Shown piece after piece: positions 16,071 to 25,280 of a DNA stretch of 34,031 nt. A model generated the notes under the pieces. It had not been told where the DNA came from, searched no databases, and saw nothing but the letters and a program-made list of their open reading frames with translations. Each line of letters begins with the position of its first letter. Within the stretch, counting starts at the first letter, position 1. Source of the stretch: Nodosilinea sp. LEGE 07298 (lineage in GTDB: Bacteria > Cyanobacteriota > Cyanobacteriia > Phormidesmidales > Phormidesmidaceae); contig NZ_JADEXE010000039.1 in NCBI RefSeq assembly GCF_015207265.1, positions 1 to 34,031 on the forward strand, given 5' to 3'. The translations under genes and the position numbers were made by a program.

Positions 16071-18917
16071 ATGGCGCAATCCCAACCCCACGATTCTTCC
16101 TCCGACCGGCACGAGCATCAAATCATGGCTCTGTCGCGCATTCTCAAGGCGCTGCGGGGTGCCATAACGGCAGAGGAAGCCGTGACCCTGGCCCTCAACC
16201 ATGTGCACCAGGAGTTTTCTTTTGAAGTGGCCTGGGTTGGCCTTTACGATCGAGTCAACCATCGTCTGGTGACAAAGGGCTGCCATAGCCCCCGCCAGAT
16301 GCGTTCCATCCGTACCATGATCAACCTCACCCCTGGGGATGTGATGGAGCAGGTAGTGGTTCAGCAGCGGCCCCTGATCGTGGCCGACCTGCAAAACGAA
16401 ATTCGGGCCGGAGAGTGGGGCACCATCGCCAAACAGCTCGCCCTGCAAAGCGCCATTTTTTTCCCAGTTAAGCGCCAGGAGGTTTGCTTTGGCCTGCTGG
16501 TGCTGGCCTCCCCCGACTGGGGTAAAAGTGCCTCTTTGGGTGAGCGCTCTTACCTGGCCATTGTGATGGGCGAGCTAGCCGAGGCGCTGCACCATTTTGA
16601 GTCTGAGCAGCAGCGCCTGCAGACCAAGCGCCTAGGGCAACCCCTGCTGGCCCTGATTGGTCGCCTGGGCAACCTGCCTGATATCGACAGTCAGCTCACA
16701 GAACTCGTGCGCGAAACCCAGCGATTTATTACCCCCCAGCGCACCCGAATTTTTTGGTTTGAGCCGAAGGGCAACTATTTTTGGCAGCGCACACCGGGGT
16801 CGGCGACTCGACCTGCCCTACCAGAGGACGATCGATCGCTGCATATTGCCGTCGACGAGGTGCGTGGCCTCTATCAGGCACTGGGCAACCAGCAGCTGGT
16901 AGTGGTAGGCGAAAGCCGGGGCGCACTCAAAAGCATCATTTCCGATCGCCTGATGCAGCAGCTCCGAGCCCAGTCGCTGATGATTGCCCCCATCAGCCGC
17001 CAGGGCGATCTGATGGGTTTTTTGTCGGTAGAAGGCACCGTACCGCGCATCTGGGAGGAGTCTGAAAAGCAGTTTCTCATCGGTGCTGCCCAGCTGCTCA
17101 GTGTGGCCTTACCCGCTGCCGTCGCCAAAGAAACCGGACGCCAAACCGAGCTTGATCAGCACCTCACCACCGGAGTGATTCAGGGCATCCACGGCGATGT
17201 TGACTGGCAGCAAACCCTGCAGACCTGCTTCACCGTACTGCAAGACCGGCTGGGCATTCAGCAGTTTTTTGTGCTGTTATTCAACCCCGATCGCAATGGT
17301 TACGACCTCTGCTTTCAAAGCCAGGCTGGTCGCCCCCGAGGGGTACCCATGCTGTGGCCCTGCCTCGATGATGTCGATTGGCAAATGCTAGAGCGCAGCC
17401 CGGCGGCCATCAGTATCGACAATCTCACCCACGAACTCAAGCTAATGGCCTGGCGGCCCCACCTGCTTGACCTGGGTGCCCAGGCGGTACTGGTAGGCAA
17501 TGTCGCCCCTGGTAACGCCCCCGAGGGCATGGTGCTAATCTGCGACAGCATCAGCCGCCAGTGGACCACCACAGAGCAATCGCTATTTGAGGGGGTGGCC
17601 CGCCAGATTGGGGTAATTTTGCACCAGTGGCAGCTGCAGCGCCAGCTCGACCAGCAGCAGCATATTTATGAGTCGATTCAGTGGGGCCTACAGGCGCTTC
17701 ATCAGGAGCTGAACCCTGACCAGCTCGAACAGGTTACTCTGCAGCATGTCATGCAGCTGCTGCATGGGTCGGCGGTACTGCTGGTGAGCTGGTCACCGGG
17801 TAGTGCTACAGCCACCGTGACGCAGATGGTGAGTCAAGATACCAGCGTTAGTGTCGATACCCATCACCTGATTCCGGTGGGGTCTGATGCCCTAGTTAAC
17901 TGGGCGCTGCAAACCGACGGCATACTGCCCCTCTGCGTCGATGAGCTACCGACCGAAACCAGTGCCTGGTTTAGAGCGGTTGCGGGCAGTCGCCTCCTAA
18001 TTACGGCTCTGAGAACAGCCCCATCGCACACGGTAACGGGCATAGCGGTGGCGGTGTCGCTGCCCCACCGTCAGTGGGCCAACCACCACTTCACGATCTT
18101 TAAGCTGCTGACTAGCCAGCTCGCCTGGTCGCAGCGACACCTGGCCATGACCACCATGCTCACTCAGCAACGCCAGGAGCTCGAAAACCTGAATTGGTAC
18201 AAGCACCACCGCCTAGAAGACCTGTATCGCATGCTCGGTAAGCTAGCCCAGGATTTGGCCCACCTGCAGGCCAAAGACACCGCGATCGCAGGCGAGCTAC
18301 AGCTGCTCCACGGTCAGATTGCCGCCGTCATGGAAAATGCTGAGGTGGTTCTGGTCGGCGAGCGCTGGCAGCTTCATTGCGAGCATCAGACCATGCCGCT
18401 GATTAGCCTACTCAATCGTCTGATCGAGCGCGTCAACCCCATTCTAGAAGCCCGCCAGCTCTGGTCTAAGGTTCACAACGAGAGCAACGTGGTGCTCGGG
18501 GGCGACATGCTCAAGCTCGAGCTGATTCTCTACGAAATCATGGCGGCCGCTTGCAACCGATCGCCCGTGGGAGGGCGCATTGACCTCTGGTGTCGGGTGC
18601 TCAACCTAGATTGGGTCGAGCTTTCGGTTACTGACGATGGGCAGTGTTTACCCCGCCTGCTGGACGAACTCAGCCAAAGTCAGCCGCTAGACGTGCTGGC
18701 CCCTTCGGTCCTAGATGGCCCACCGGGACTGCATCTAGCGATTTGCAAACTGCTGATCGATCAGCTTGGGGGTGAAATCAGCTTCTCTACCCTCGACGAT
18801 GGCCGTACCCACAGCCGTGTTCTGCTGCCCCTAGCCGCCTACCCTGAACAGCACAAAACCAAACCGCTCATCCACTCAACTCCTCCCGCAGAAGCCAGCT
18901 ATCCTAGCCCCACCTAG
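16071..18917 (+). CDS. Multi-GAF sensor protein with degenerate histidine-kinase-like C-terminus
   Basis: This 948-residue protein has no membrane segments. At least three, probably four, GAF-like domains fill residues about 20-690; GAF-type strand patterns include VAWVGLYDRVNHRL, SAIFFPVKRQEVCFGLLVLA and SLMIAPISRQGDLMGFLSV. A helical stretch with WYKHHRLEDLYR (His712 or His713) stands where HisKA would be. An HATPase-like domain (about 790-925) follows, but it is altered: the N-box reads YEIMAAACNRS without the Mg-binding Asn, and the G1 box reads DDGQCL instead of DxGxG. The G2-like GPPGLHLAICKLL is present. It may be a weak or inactive kinase that acts by binding. ATG 16071 is chosen; a GTG 12 bases upstream is possible. 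It is a single gene, and its signals are unknown. Confidence 0.85.
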   Translation: MAQSQPHDSSSDRHEHQIMALSRILKALRGAITAEEAVTLALNHVHQEFSFEVAWVGLYDRVNHRLVTKGCHSPRQMRSIRTMINLTPGDVMEQVVVQQRPLIVADLQNEIRAGEWGTIAKQLALQSAIFFPVKRQEVCFGLLVLASPDWGKSASLGERSYLAIVMGELAEALHHFESEQQRLQTKRLGQPLLALIGRLGNLPDIDSQLTELVRETQRFITPQRTRIFWFEPKGNYFWQRTPGSATRPALPEDDRSLHIAVDEVRGLYQALGNQQLVVVGESRGALKSIISDRLMQQLRAQSLMIAPISRQGDLMGFLSVEGTVPRIWEESEKQFLIGAAQLLSVALPAAVAKETGRQTELDQHLTTGVIQGIHGDVDWQQTLQTCFTVLQDRLGIQQFFVLLFNPDRNGYDLCFQSQAGRPRGVPMLWPCLDDVDWQMLERSPAAISIDNLTHELKLMAWRPHLLDLGAQAVLVGNVAPGNAPEGMVLICDSISRQWTTTEQSLFEGVARQIGVILHQWQLQRQLDQQQHIYESIQWGLQALHQELNPDQLEQVTLQHVMQLLHGSAVLLVSWSPGSATATVTQMVSQDTSVSVDTHHLIPVGSDALVNWALQTDGILPLCVDELPTETSAWFRAVAGSRLLITALRTAPSHTVTGIAVAVSLPHRQWANHHFTIFKLLTSQLAWSQRHLAMTTMLTQQRQELENLNWYKHHRLEDLYRMLGKLAQDLAHLQAKDTAIAGELQLLHGQIAAVMENAEVVLVGERWQLHCEHQTMPLISLLNRLIERVNPILEARQLWSKVHNESNVVLGGDMLKLELILYEIMAAACNRSPVGGRIDLWCRVLNLDWVELSVTDDGQCLPRLLDELSQSQPLDVLAPSVLDGPPGLHLAICKLLIDQLGGEISFSTLDDGRTHSRVLLPLAAYPEQHKTKPLIHSTPPAEASYPSPT

Positions 18918-19017
18918 CGCAGCGATTAGAGTACGCCTATACAAATGTTACTGAAATGGGCGTTTCGATGGTCCATGACCAGCCCAGCAGGGCCAACGCC
19001 GAAAGCCTTGATTTGCT

Positions 19018-19034
19018 GGTGGGCTTTGCCTACC
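19018..19034. repeat. Short inverted repeat GGTGGGC-TTT-GCCTACC
   Basis: Seven-base arms with one mismatch flank TTT. It lies 30 bases before the perfect 19-bp hairpin in the same convergent junction. Confidence 0.4.
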
Positions 19035-19063
19035 GACCTTGATTCAGCACCATTCACCCATAT

Positions 19064-19103
19064 ACGAGTTAAGGGGTTAGAAGGTTCTAACCCCTTAACT
19101 CGT
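19064..19103. terminator. Perfect 19-bp inverted repeat between the multi-GAF gene and ndhB
   Basis: ACGAGTTAAGGGGTTAGAA at 19064-19082 is the exact reverse complement of 19085-19103, with only GG between. It serves both convergent genes as a probable bidirectional terminator, although U-runs on either side are poor. Confidence 0.75.
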
Positions 19104-19149
19104 CAACCAAAATGGCTGTTGTAGGCGGTTCGCGTAACCCCAGTTCTTT

Positions 19150-20703
19150 TCAGTTCTTTACTGTGCCGCTCACAGGAGTAACCGCCACTTGGGCTGTAGA
19201 GCTTTGCAGCATAGGGGTTTGGGTAACAGCATTGTTGGCGATCGTAAACAACGGGTTCGACAAAATGCCCGCTAGCGAGGTGGCCACCACCGCCAAAATC
19301 AGGCTGACCTGCATGGGGCGCATACCGGGCAGATCCCAGCGGATAGCAGGGTAGCCCTTAACGGCGTCAGACATTTCCTGGGGCTCTTTGACCACCATCA
19401 TCTTGATGACGCGGATGTAGTAGTAAATCGAGATTACGCTAGTGACTAGGCCTACCAGCACCAGCCCATAGGCCCCTGCTTGCCAACCGGCCCAGAAGAT
19501 GTAGATTTTGCCAAAGAACCCAGCCATCGGCGGAATGCCCCCTAGCGATAGTAGGCAAATACTGAGGCATAGGGTGAGTAGCGGATCTTTCTGGTAAAGC
19601 CCAGCGTACTCGCTGATTTGGTCGGTGCCCGTACGCAGCGAGAACAAAATCACGCAGGTAAAGCCACCCAAGTTCATAAACAGATAGATGAACAGGTAGT
19701 AGAGCATGCTGGCATAGCCCGCATCGGTGCCAACTACCAGGCCAATCATCAAGAACCCAGCTTGGCCAATGGAGGAGTAGGCCAGCAGTCGCTTCATGCT
19801 GGTTTGAGCCAGGGCGACCACGTTGCCCAGCACCATGCTGAGAATGGCTAGGGCGGTGAAGACAAAGTGCCACTGCTCTGATACCAGCGGGAAAGCAGTA
19901 ACCAGCAGGCGAATGGCTAGGGCAAAGCCAGCGGTCTTAGAACCGACCGACAGAAACGCAACGACCGGGGTTGGCGAGCCCTCATACACGTCAGGGGTCC
20001 ACTGGTGAAAGGGCACGGCGGCAATCTTAAAGGCGATGCCCGCAATCACAAACACCAGGGCCACGACTAGGCCAATCGGGGCATCGGTGCCGTCGCTAAC
20101 AATGCTGGTGGCGATCGCAGCTAACCGAGTCTCACCCCCCGACAGCCCGTACAGTAACGACGACCCGTATAGAAAAATGGCCGAACTAGCAGCCCCAATC
20201 AGCAGGTACTTGAGCGCCGCCTCGTTGGAGCGGGGATCGCGTTTCATGTAGCCAGTCAGCAGGTACGACGAAATACTTAGGGTCTCTAAGGAGACGAAAA
20301 TCATCACCAGCTCGCTGGCCCCCGAGAGAAACATGCCGCCCAGGGTAGCGGTGAGCAAAATGACCAAAAACTCGGCCAGAGAGGTGCCCGACTGCTCGAC
20401 GTAACGAATCGCCATCGGCACGGTTACCACCGCCGACAAAACGATAATGCCGCGAAACACGATGCTCAAATCGTCGGCGTTAAAGGCCCCTAAAAACCCA
20501 ACTGGGTTGACCATAGACCACTGCAACACCAGGGCTGCGGTGGCACCAAGCCCCCCCGCGATCGCCGCATAGGGTGTCCAAGCTGAAGATGATCGGCCCT
20601 GGATCAGATCGCCCACCAAAATCACTAAAATCGTGGCTAACAGAACGGCCTCCGGCCAGATAGTGCCAGCATTGAGCTGCGCCCCGAGGTTGACGAGATC
20701 CAT
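19150..20703 (-). CDS. ndhB: NAD(P)H-quinone oxidoreductase subunit 2 (NDH-1 membrane subunit)
   Basis: NdhB is a proton-pumping antiporter-like subunit of the thylakoid NDH-1 complexes used in respiration, cyclic electron flow and CO2 uptake. The 517-residue protein is almost entirely transmembrane helices (about 14). Recognisable conserved segments are [17 protein letters not shown] with the Glu of TM5, [30 protein letters not shown] and the Lys-containing [11 protein letters not shown], and [12 protein letters not shown]. Length and N-terminus match cyanobacterial NdhB. ATG 20703 is chosen; AAGG a few bases upstream is a modest Shine-Dalgarno. It stands alone, as is usual for ndhB in cyanobacteria, and diverges from topA. 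Confidence 0.97.
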   Translation of the reverse strand: MDLVNLGAQLNAGTIWPEAVLLATILVILVGDLIQGRSSSAWTPYAAIAGGLGATAALVLQWSMVNPVGFLGAFNADDLSIVFRGIIVLSAVVTVPMAIRYVEQSGTSLAEFLVILLTATLGGMFLSGASELVMIFVSLETLSISSYLLTGYMKRDPRSNEAALKYLLIGAASSAIFLYGSSLLYGLSGGETRLAAIATSIVSDGTDAPIGLVVALVFVIAGIAFKIAAVPFHQWTPDVYEGSPTPVVAFLSVGSKTAGFALAIRLLVTAFPLVSEQWHFVFTALAILSMVLGNVVALAQTSMKRLLAYSSIGQAGFLMIGLVVGTDAGYASMLYYLFIYLFMNLGGFTCVILFSLRTGTDQISEYAGLYQKDPLLTLCLSICLLSLGGIPPMAGFFGKIYIFWAGWQAGAYGLVLVGLVTSVISIYYYIRVIKMMVVKEPQEMSDAVKGYPAIRWDLPGMRPMQVSLILAVVATSLAGILSNPLFTIANNAVTQTPMLQSSTAQVAVTPVSGTVKN

Positions 20704-21163
20704 GGGTACCTTTTCTCTTCTCTACGAGATGATTAATCTAACCGTACCAGTTCAATTGTGCAGTGACCAGAGGCGATCGCTCAATGGTTGCAATTGCGGC
20801 TGCAATTATCTTGTCCTGGCCAGATAGTAGCGCGATCGCCGCACCCCGACCAGATTCTTTCGCATCCTTATGAATGGGTCTGGGTTGATCCAGTAAGTTA
20901 ATTGGGCCAGGGCTAGACGATAGTTAGCGGAATGATCTATTTATTTAGCGTATAGGTCTCTATAGCGAGTTCCCAATGGTTAAGTTTTCATAGCCAGGGG
21001 CAACAGCAGTTCGGTAGGTGTGCAGTACAGTGTTGATCAACGGCCCCTTACACCTGCAAACTCTATAGATTCTATAGATCAAAACTCTATTAGATTTAGT
21101 CTCGTAGACTGAAAGAGCCTCATCGCGATTGCTAACGATTACCACTGAAGCGCCAGCAGCACT
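20704..21163. other. Divergent ndhB-topA regulatory region
   Basis: These 460 bases, AT-richer than the genes, should hold both promoters. Visible structure: HIP1 octamers near 20774 and 20832; the palindrome GTTGATCAAC at 21032-21041; a perfect tandem 9-mer TCTATAGAT at 21062-21079; and the inverted repeat AGTCT-CGT-AGACT at 21098-21110. The last three lie within 130 bases of the topA ATG and are candidate operator or promoter elements. No gene or RNA is recognised. Confidence 0.45.
21062..21079 (+). repeat. Perfect tandem 9-mer TCTATAGAT x2 upstream of topA
   Basis: Units 21062-21070 and 21071-21079 are identical and each contains the palindrome CTATAG. The AT-rich, symmetric sequence about 90 bases before the topA start could be promoter or regulator-binding DNA. 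Confidence 0.8.
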
Positions 21164-23932
21164 ATGTCAACCCTTGTCATTGTCGAGTCTCCTACCAAGG
21201 CCAAGACGATTCGCAACTACCTGCCGTCAGGGTATCGGGTTGAGGCGTCTATGGGGCACGTACGCGATCTGCCGCGATCGGCCAGCGAAATTCCCGCTAA
21301 CGTTAAGGGCGAGAAGTGGGCTCAGCTTGGGGTAAATCCAGGGGATAACTTTGCGCCGCTGTACATCGTGCCCAGCGACAAGAAAAAGGTGGTCAAGACC
21401 CTCAAAGACGCCCTCAAGGACGCCGATGAACTACTGCTGGCCACTGACGAAGACCGCGAAGGCGAAAGCATTAGCTGGCACCTGCTCCAGGTGCTCAACC
21501 CCAAGGTGCCTACCCGGCGCATGGTGTTCCACGAAATCACCCAAGAGGCAATTCAAGCCTCCCTCAATAACTGCCGCGACATCGACAGCCAGCTGGTGCA
21601 CGCCCAGGAAACCCGCCGCATTTTAGACCGTCTGGTGGGCTATACCCTGTCACCCCTGCTGTGGAAGAAAATTGCTGGCGGGCTATCGGCGGGCCGGGTA
21701 CAGTCGGTAGCGGTGAAGGTGGTGGTTAAACGCGAGCAAGAGCGCCGCGCCTTCCGCAAAGGCTCCTACTGGGATCTTAAGGCCAGTCTGCTGAAGGATA
21801 AGAACGCCTTTGAGGCCAAGCTGTACTCCCTGGGTGGCACTCGCCTGGCCAACGGCAGCGACTTCGATGAAGCCACTGGCCGCGTTACCGCCGGGCGCGA
21901 GGTGGTGTTGCTCGACGAAGCCCAGGCTCAGGAGCTACAAGTTCGCTTACAGGCTGGTGTCTGGACCGTCAGCAACCTAGAAGAGCGCCCCAACACCCGC
22001 AAGCCGTCTCCTCCCTTCACCACATCTACCCTGCAGCAGGAGTCCAACCGCAAGCTGCGGCTGTCGGCCCGCGACACCATGCGAGTTGCCCAGAATCTCT
22101 ACGAGCAGGGCTACATCACCTACATGCGTACCGACTCGGTACATCTGTCTGAGCAGGCGATTTCCGCTGCTCGGGCCTGTGTAACCACCAAGTACGGCAC
22201 CGACTACCTCAGCCCCAAACCTCGCCAGTACGCCACTAAATCCAAAGGTGCCCAAGAGGCCCACGAGGCCATTCGCCCCGCTGGCAGCACCTTTAGAACG
22301 CCAAAAGAAACCGGGCTGACCGGGCGCGAGGCCTCCCTCTACGACCTAATTTGGAAGCGTACCGTCGCTAGCCAAATGGCTGAGGCCCGCCAAACCAACA
22401 TCACCGCCTCCATTGAGGTCGAGAATGCCATCTTCCGCGCTACCGGCAAGCGGATTGACTTTCCCGGCTTCTTTCGGGCCTATGTTGAAGGCTCTGACGA
22501 TCCCGATGCCGCGATCGAAGACCAGGAGGTGCTGCTGCCCGTCTTGGCTATGGGCGATGCCCTGAACTGCACCGACCTAGAGGCGATCGGCCACGAAACC
22601 CAACCGCCCGCCCGCTACACCGAGGCCACCCTGGTCAAGACTTTAGAGAGCGAGGGCATTGGCCGCCCTAGTACCTATGCCACCGTCATCGGTACTATCA
22701 TCGATCGCGGTTACGTGCGGCTAGTCAACAACAGCCTGATCCCCACCTTTACGGCCTTCGCCGTCACCGAGCTGCTTGAGCAAAACTTTCCCGACCTGGT
22801 GGATGTCCACTTTACCGCTCGTATGGAGCAAACCCTCGATGATATTTCTACCGGCGAGGTCGAATGGCTGCCCTATCTAAAGGCGTTTTACTCTGGTGAT
22901 CAGGGTTTAGAAACCCTGGTTCGCGATCGCGAAACCCAGATCGATCCCACCGCTGCCCGCACGGTACTGCTCGACGATTTGGAAGCCAAAATTCGGATTG
23001 GTCGCTACGGCCCCTACGTCGAAATTGGCACCGGTGAAGAGTCGGTTAAGGCCTCTATACCGGCAGATGTTCCCCCTGCCGACCTAGATGGGGATCAGAT
23101 CGAGCGCATCATTAAGCAAAAAGTTGAAGGCCCCGACAAGGTCGGCCTGCACCCCGACACTGGGGAGCCGATCTTTTTGCGGATTGGCCCCTACGGCCCC
23201 TACGTGCAGCTGGGTGAACCCACCGACGACAACCCCAAGCCCAAAATGGCTTCTCTGCCAAAGGGCACTCAGCCCGAGGCTGTTACCCTGGAGATGGCCG
23301 TGGGGCTGTTGCGACTGCCCCGCAAGCTGGGTCAGCATCCCGACACTGGTGCGTCGATTAAGGCAGGCCAAGGCCGTTTTGGCCCCTATATCGTTCATGA
23401 CCAGGGTAAGGAGGGCCGCGACTACCGATCGCTGAAGGGCGACGACGACGTGCTAACGGTGACCCTAGAGCGCGCCCTAGAACTGCTGGCCCAGCCGAAG
23501 GCAGGGCGGGGGCGCAAAAAGGTTGACCCTCTCAAAGAACTGGGTGCCCACCCCGAAGACGAAGAGCCAGTGGCCGTGTTTAACGGCCCCTATGGTCTCT
23601 ACGTCAAGCACGGCAAGGTCAACGCATCGGTTCCCGAAGGTACTGATCTCGACGCTATCTCCCTGGAGGAAGCTCTCAGCTGGATTAACGCTAAGGCATC
23701 GACGAAAAAGGGGAAGGGTGGCAAGGGCAAATCTACGGCCTCTCGCACCACAAAGACAGCGGCGGCCAGCAAGACCAGCGGTGCTAAGAAAACGACCAAG
23801 ACTACTGGCACGAAAAAAACGACTAAGTCTAGTGCGGCTAAGTCTACTAAGACCACAAGCGGGCGATCGACCACGAAAAAGAAGTCTACAGCTAAAAAAG
23901 CCAGCGATCCGGCTCCTGAAACCGACGCCTAA
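21164..23932 (+). CDS. topA: DNA topoisomerase I (type IA)
   Basis: This enzyme relaxes negative supercoils by a transient 5'-phosphotyrosine link. It has 922 residues. The TOPRIM domain opens the protein ([13 protein letters not shown]) and carries the acidic metal site in [24 protein letters not shown] follows. Catalytic Tyr320 lies in TYMRTDS, and [15 protein letters not shown] is typical. The C-terminal Cys zinc fingers of the E. coli type are absent. Instead there are several TopoI_C repeats containing [29 protein letters not shown] and [11 protein letters not shown] (about 600-835), then a tail of about 80 residues rich in Lys, Thr, Ser and Ala, likely disordered and DNA-binding. ATG 21164 is the only sensible start. 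A strong hairpin follows the stop. Confidence 0.98.
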   Translation: MSTLVIVESPTKAKTIRNYLPSGYRVEASMGHVRDLPRSASEIPANVKGEKWAQLGVNPGDNFAPLYIVPSDKKKVVKTLKDALKDADELLLATDEDREGESISWHLLQVLNPKVPTRRMVFHEITQEAIQASLNNCRDIDSQLVHAQETRRILDRLVGYTLSPLLWKKIAGGLSAGRVQSVAVKVVVKREQERRAFRKGSYWDLKASLLKDKNAFEAKLYSLGGTRLANGSDFDEATGRVTAGREVVLLDEAQAQELQVRLQAGVWTVSNLEERPNTRKPSPPFTTSTLQQESNRKLRLSARDTMRVAQNLYEQGYITYMRTDSVHLSEQAISAARACVTTKYGTDYLSPKPRQYATKSKGAQEAHEAIRPAGSTFRTPKETGLTGREASLYDLIWKRTVASQMAEARQTNITASIEVENAIFRATGKRIDFPGFFRAYVEGSDDPDAAIEDQEVLLPVLAMGDALNCTDLEAIGHETQPPARYTEATLVKTLESEGIGRPSTYATVIGTIIDRGYVRLVNNSLIPTFTAFAVTELLEQNFPDLVDVHFTARMEQTLDDISTGEVEWLPYLKAFYSGDQGLETLVRDRETQIDPTAARTVLLDDLEAKIRIGRYGPYVEIGTGEESVKASIPADVPPADLDGDQIERIIKQKVEGPDKVGLHPDTGEPIFLRIGPYGPYVQLGEPTDDNPKPKMASLPKGTQPEAVTLEMAVGLLRLPRKLGQHPDTGASIKAGQGRFGPYIVHDQGKEGRDYRSLKGDDDVLTVTLERALELLAQPKAGRGRKKVDPLKELGAHPEDEEPVAVFNGPYGLYVKHGKVNASVPEGTDLDAISLEEALSWINAKASTKKGKGGKGKSTASRTTKTAAASKTSGAKKTTKTTGTKKTTKSSAAKSTKTTSGRSTTKKKSTAKKASDPAPETDA

Positions 23933-23945
23933 CCAGCTCTAACAA

Positions 23946-23985
23946 CACAAAGAGGCGAGGCCTTCAAAAGCCTCGCCTCTTTGTG
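23946..23985. terminator. Bidirectional terminator between topA and the pseudo-receiver gene
   Basis: CACAAAGAGGCGAGGC at 23946-23961 is the exact reverse complement of 23970-23985, with an 8-base loop. The stem is GC-rich inside and A/T-rich at its base (AAAG/CTTT), the classic form of an intrinsic terminator usable from either direction. Confidence 0.85.
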
Positions 23986-24013
23986 AGTGACAGTGAGAAA
24001 ATGGTATTTGGCT

Positions 24014-24817
24014 CTAGTACACAACGCCTCGGTAGCGGCGCACAGTGGTGCCATCGGCTAGTTTTTCGTCAAGGGCTCGCTTGGGCAAAGCATTTGACTC
24101 AACCGCTGGCGGCGACGGCGTGAAGGAATCTTTAGCAGCTTTGCGGGCTTTACCATTGCTCAAAGCCCTTAACCCGGAGGTGACCCAGGCAACATCGTTG
24201 AGTGGGTCTGGGGTGGGTTGCTCGGGAGAAACTGGCTCTTCTACTGGGGGTTTAGCACCGGCCAGAGATAGTCCAGGTGTTGTGCTTTTGCCCTTGACGG
24301 TGTCTGGGCGAATGGCTAGGGCTGGAGATGCCGACTGGGTGGTGCCCAACTGGCGGCGAATGTTGAGCAGCACCGTTAGCAGCGCTTTTTCATTGAGGAA
24401 GGGGTAATCGAGTCTGGTGAGAATGCACTTGATATTCTCGGTGGCGCTGGTCATTAGAGTGTCCCGATCAAAGCCACTGAGAAAATCGGTTGCGCCCTGC
24501 TGCTTAGCCCAGCGCCGTTCGGTATCGGAAACATGAAGCTGGCGGCAGCGAGTCAGAAAAATCTGCATCTTGGGGAAAGCGGCGCGGCACCAGCGGCAAA
24601 ATTCGTAGGGGTTAAGCTCTGCCGCTTCGGCATCTAGCACAATTACATCGGGCAGGGTTAACCCAGCACTGGCAATCTGACTCATGCAATCGGCCAGGTC
24701 ACCCTTGGCAGGTTCTAGGATGACGGCTAGTTTCTGAGACTTGAGCAGCGCCTGCCACATCAGCCCCTGTAGGCGGTTAGATTGAACAACAAAAGCCAGC
24801 TTCTGCGGTGCGTCCAC
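24014..24817 (-). CDS. Pseudo-receiver domain protein with C-terminal YRGVVY tail
   Basis: Residues about 5-130 of this 267-residue protein follow a CheY-like receiver pattern, with Asp62 in PDVIVLDAEA at the acceptor position and a Thr in IFLTR. However, the acidic pair is replaced (LAFVVQSNRL in place of a VDD motif) and the conserved Lys near the end is missing (GATDFLSGFDRD). Metal-dependent phosphorylation is therefore doubtful. A Pro/Ser/Thr-rich, probably disordered linker (about 170-245) ends in a short RRYRGVVY tail, similar in look to the YRGVxY motif of cyanobacterial DUF4278 proteins. The start is GTG at 24817. It is a single gene, convergent with topA. It probably acts as a protein-interaction module; function unknown. 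Confidence 0.78.
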   Translation of the reverse strand: MDAPQKLAFVVQSNRLQGLMWQALLKSQKLAVILEPAKGDLADCMSQIASAGLTLPDVIVLDAEAAELNPYEFCRWCRAAFPKMQIFLTRCRQLHVSDTERRWAKQQGATDFLSGFDRDTLMTSATENIKCILTRLDYPFLNEKALLTVLLNIRRQLGTTQSASPALAIRPDTVKGKSTTPGLSLAGAKPPVEEPVSPEQPTPDPLNDVAWVTSGLRALSNGKARKAAKDSFTPSPPAVESNALPKRALDEKLADGTTVRRYRGVVY

Positions 24818-25280
24818 GGTGTATAAAGTCCCCTAAAACGTGCGTCCGAAAGATTTAATGTCAAGTCTTGGCTGAATATTTACCGTTCCAAGACTATCGG
24901 TCAACTCAAACCTAGGCCGTCAAAAATCACACAGGATGGCGGTATCAACCTCAAACCATGCTCAGCTGGGGCGAACTAGCTAGGTCTTGAGTTCTAAAGC
25001 ATTCTGCTGGGGTCTGCAAATCAATACCCTGGCCATTACAGTCCCAAAATAGAGCTCAGGTGGCGCAATCAGGAATTTAATACAACTGTAAGTGTGATTT
25101 GTCTTTTGAAAAAGACAAGCGCGCTACATAAACAAAAAAATACCGCGTAAAACAGTGCTCAACCGGCCACAAGCATGCGCTATTTTGCTATGCAGTTGCC
25201 TGTACAGACTGGAGGAGCAGGGCTAAAGCGGGCACGTTACAGGCTACCGCTAAAATAGGGACCATACAAGGGTCACTACC
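24818..25280. other. Divergent region before the exopolysaccharide genes
   Basis: These 463 bases are AT-richer than the flanks and carry no gene I can support. The main structure is a 20-base palindrome at 25099-25118, listed separately. AAGGG at 25268-25272 is the probable ribosome binding site of the next gene. The promoter of the polysaccharide block should lie here. Confidence 0.45.
25099..25118. promoter_or_regulatory. Perfect 20-bp palindrome, candidate operator
   Basis: TTGTCTTTT at 25099-25107 is the reverse complement of AAAAGACAA at 25110-25118, with GA between. It lies about 160 bases before the first polysaccharide gene. Symmetry and length suit a dimeric regulator site or a small hairpin; no regulator is identified. 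Confidence 0.45.
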
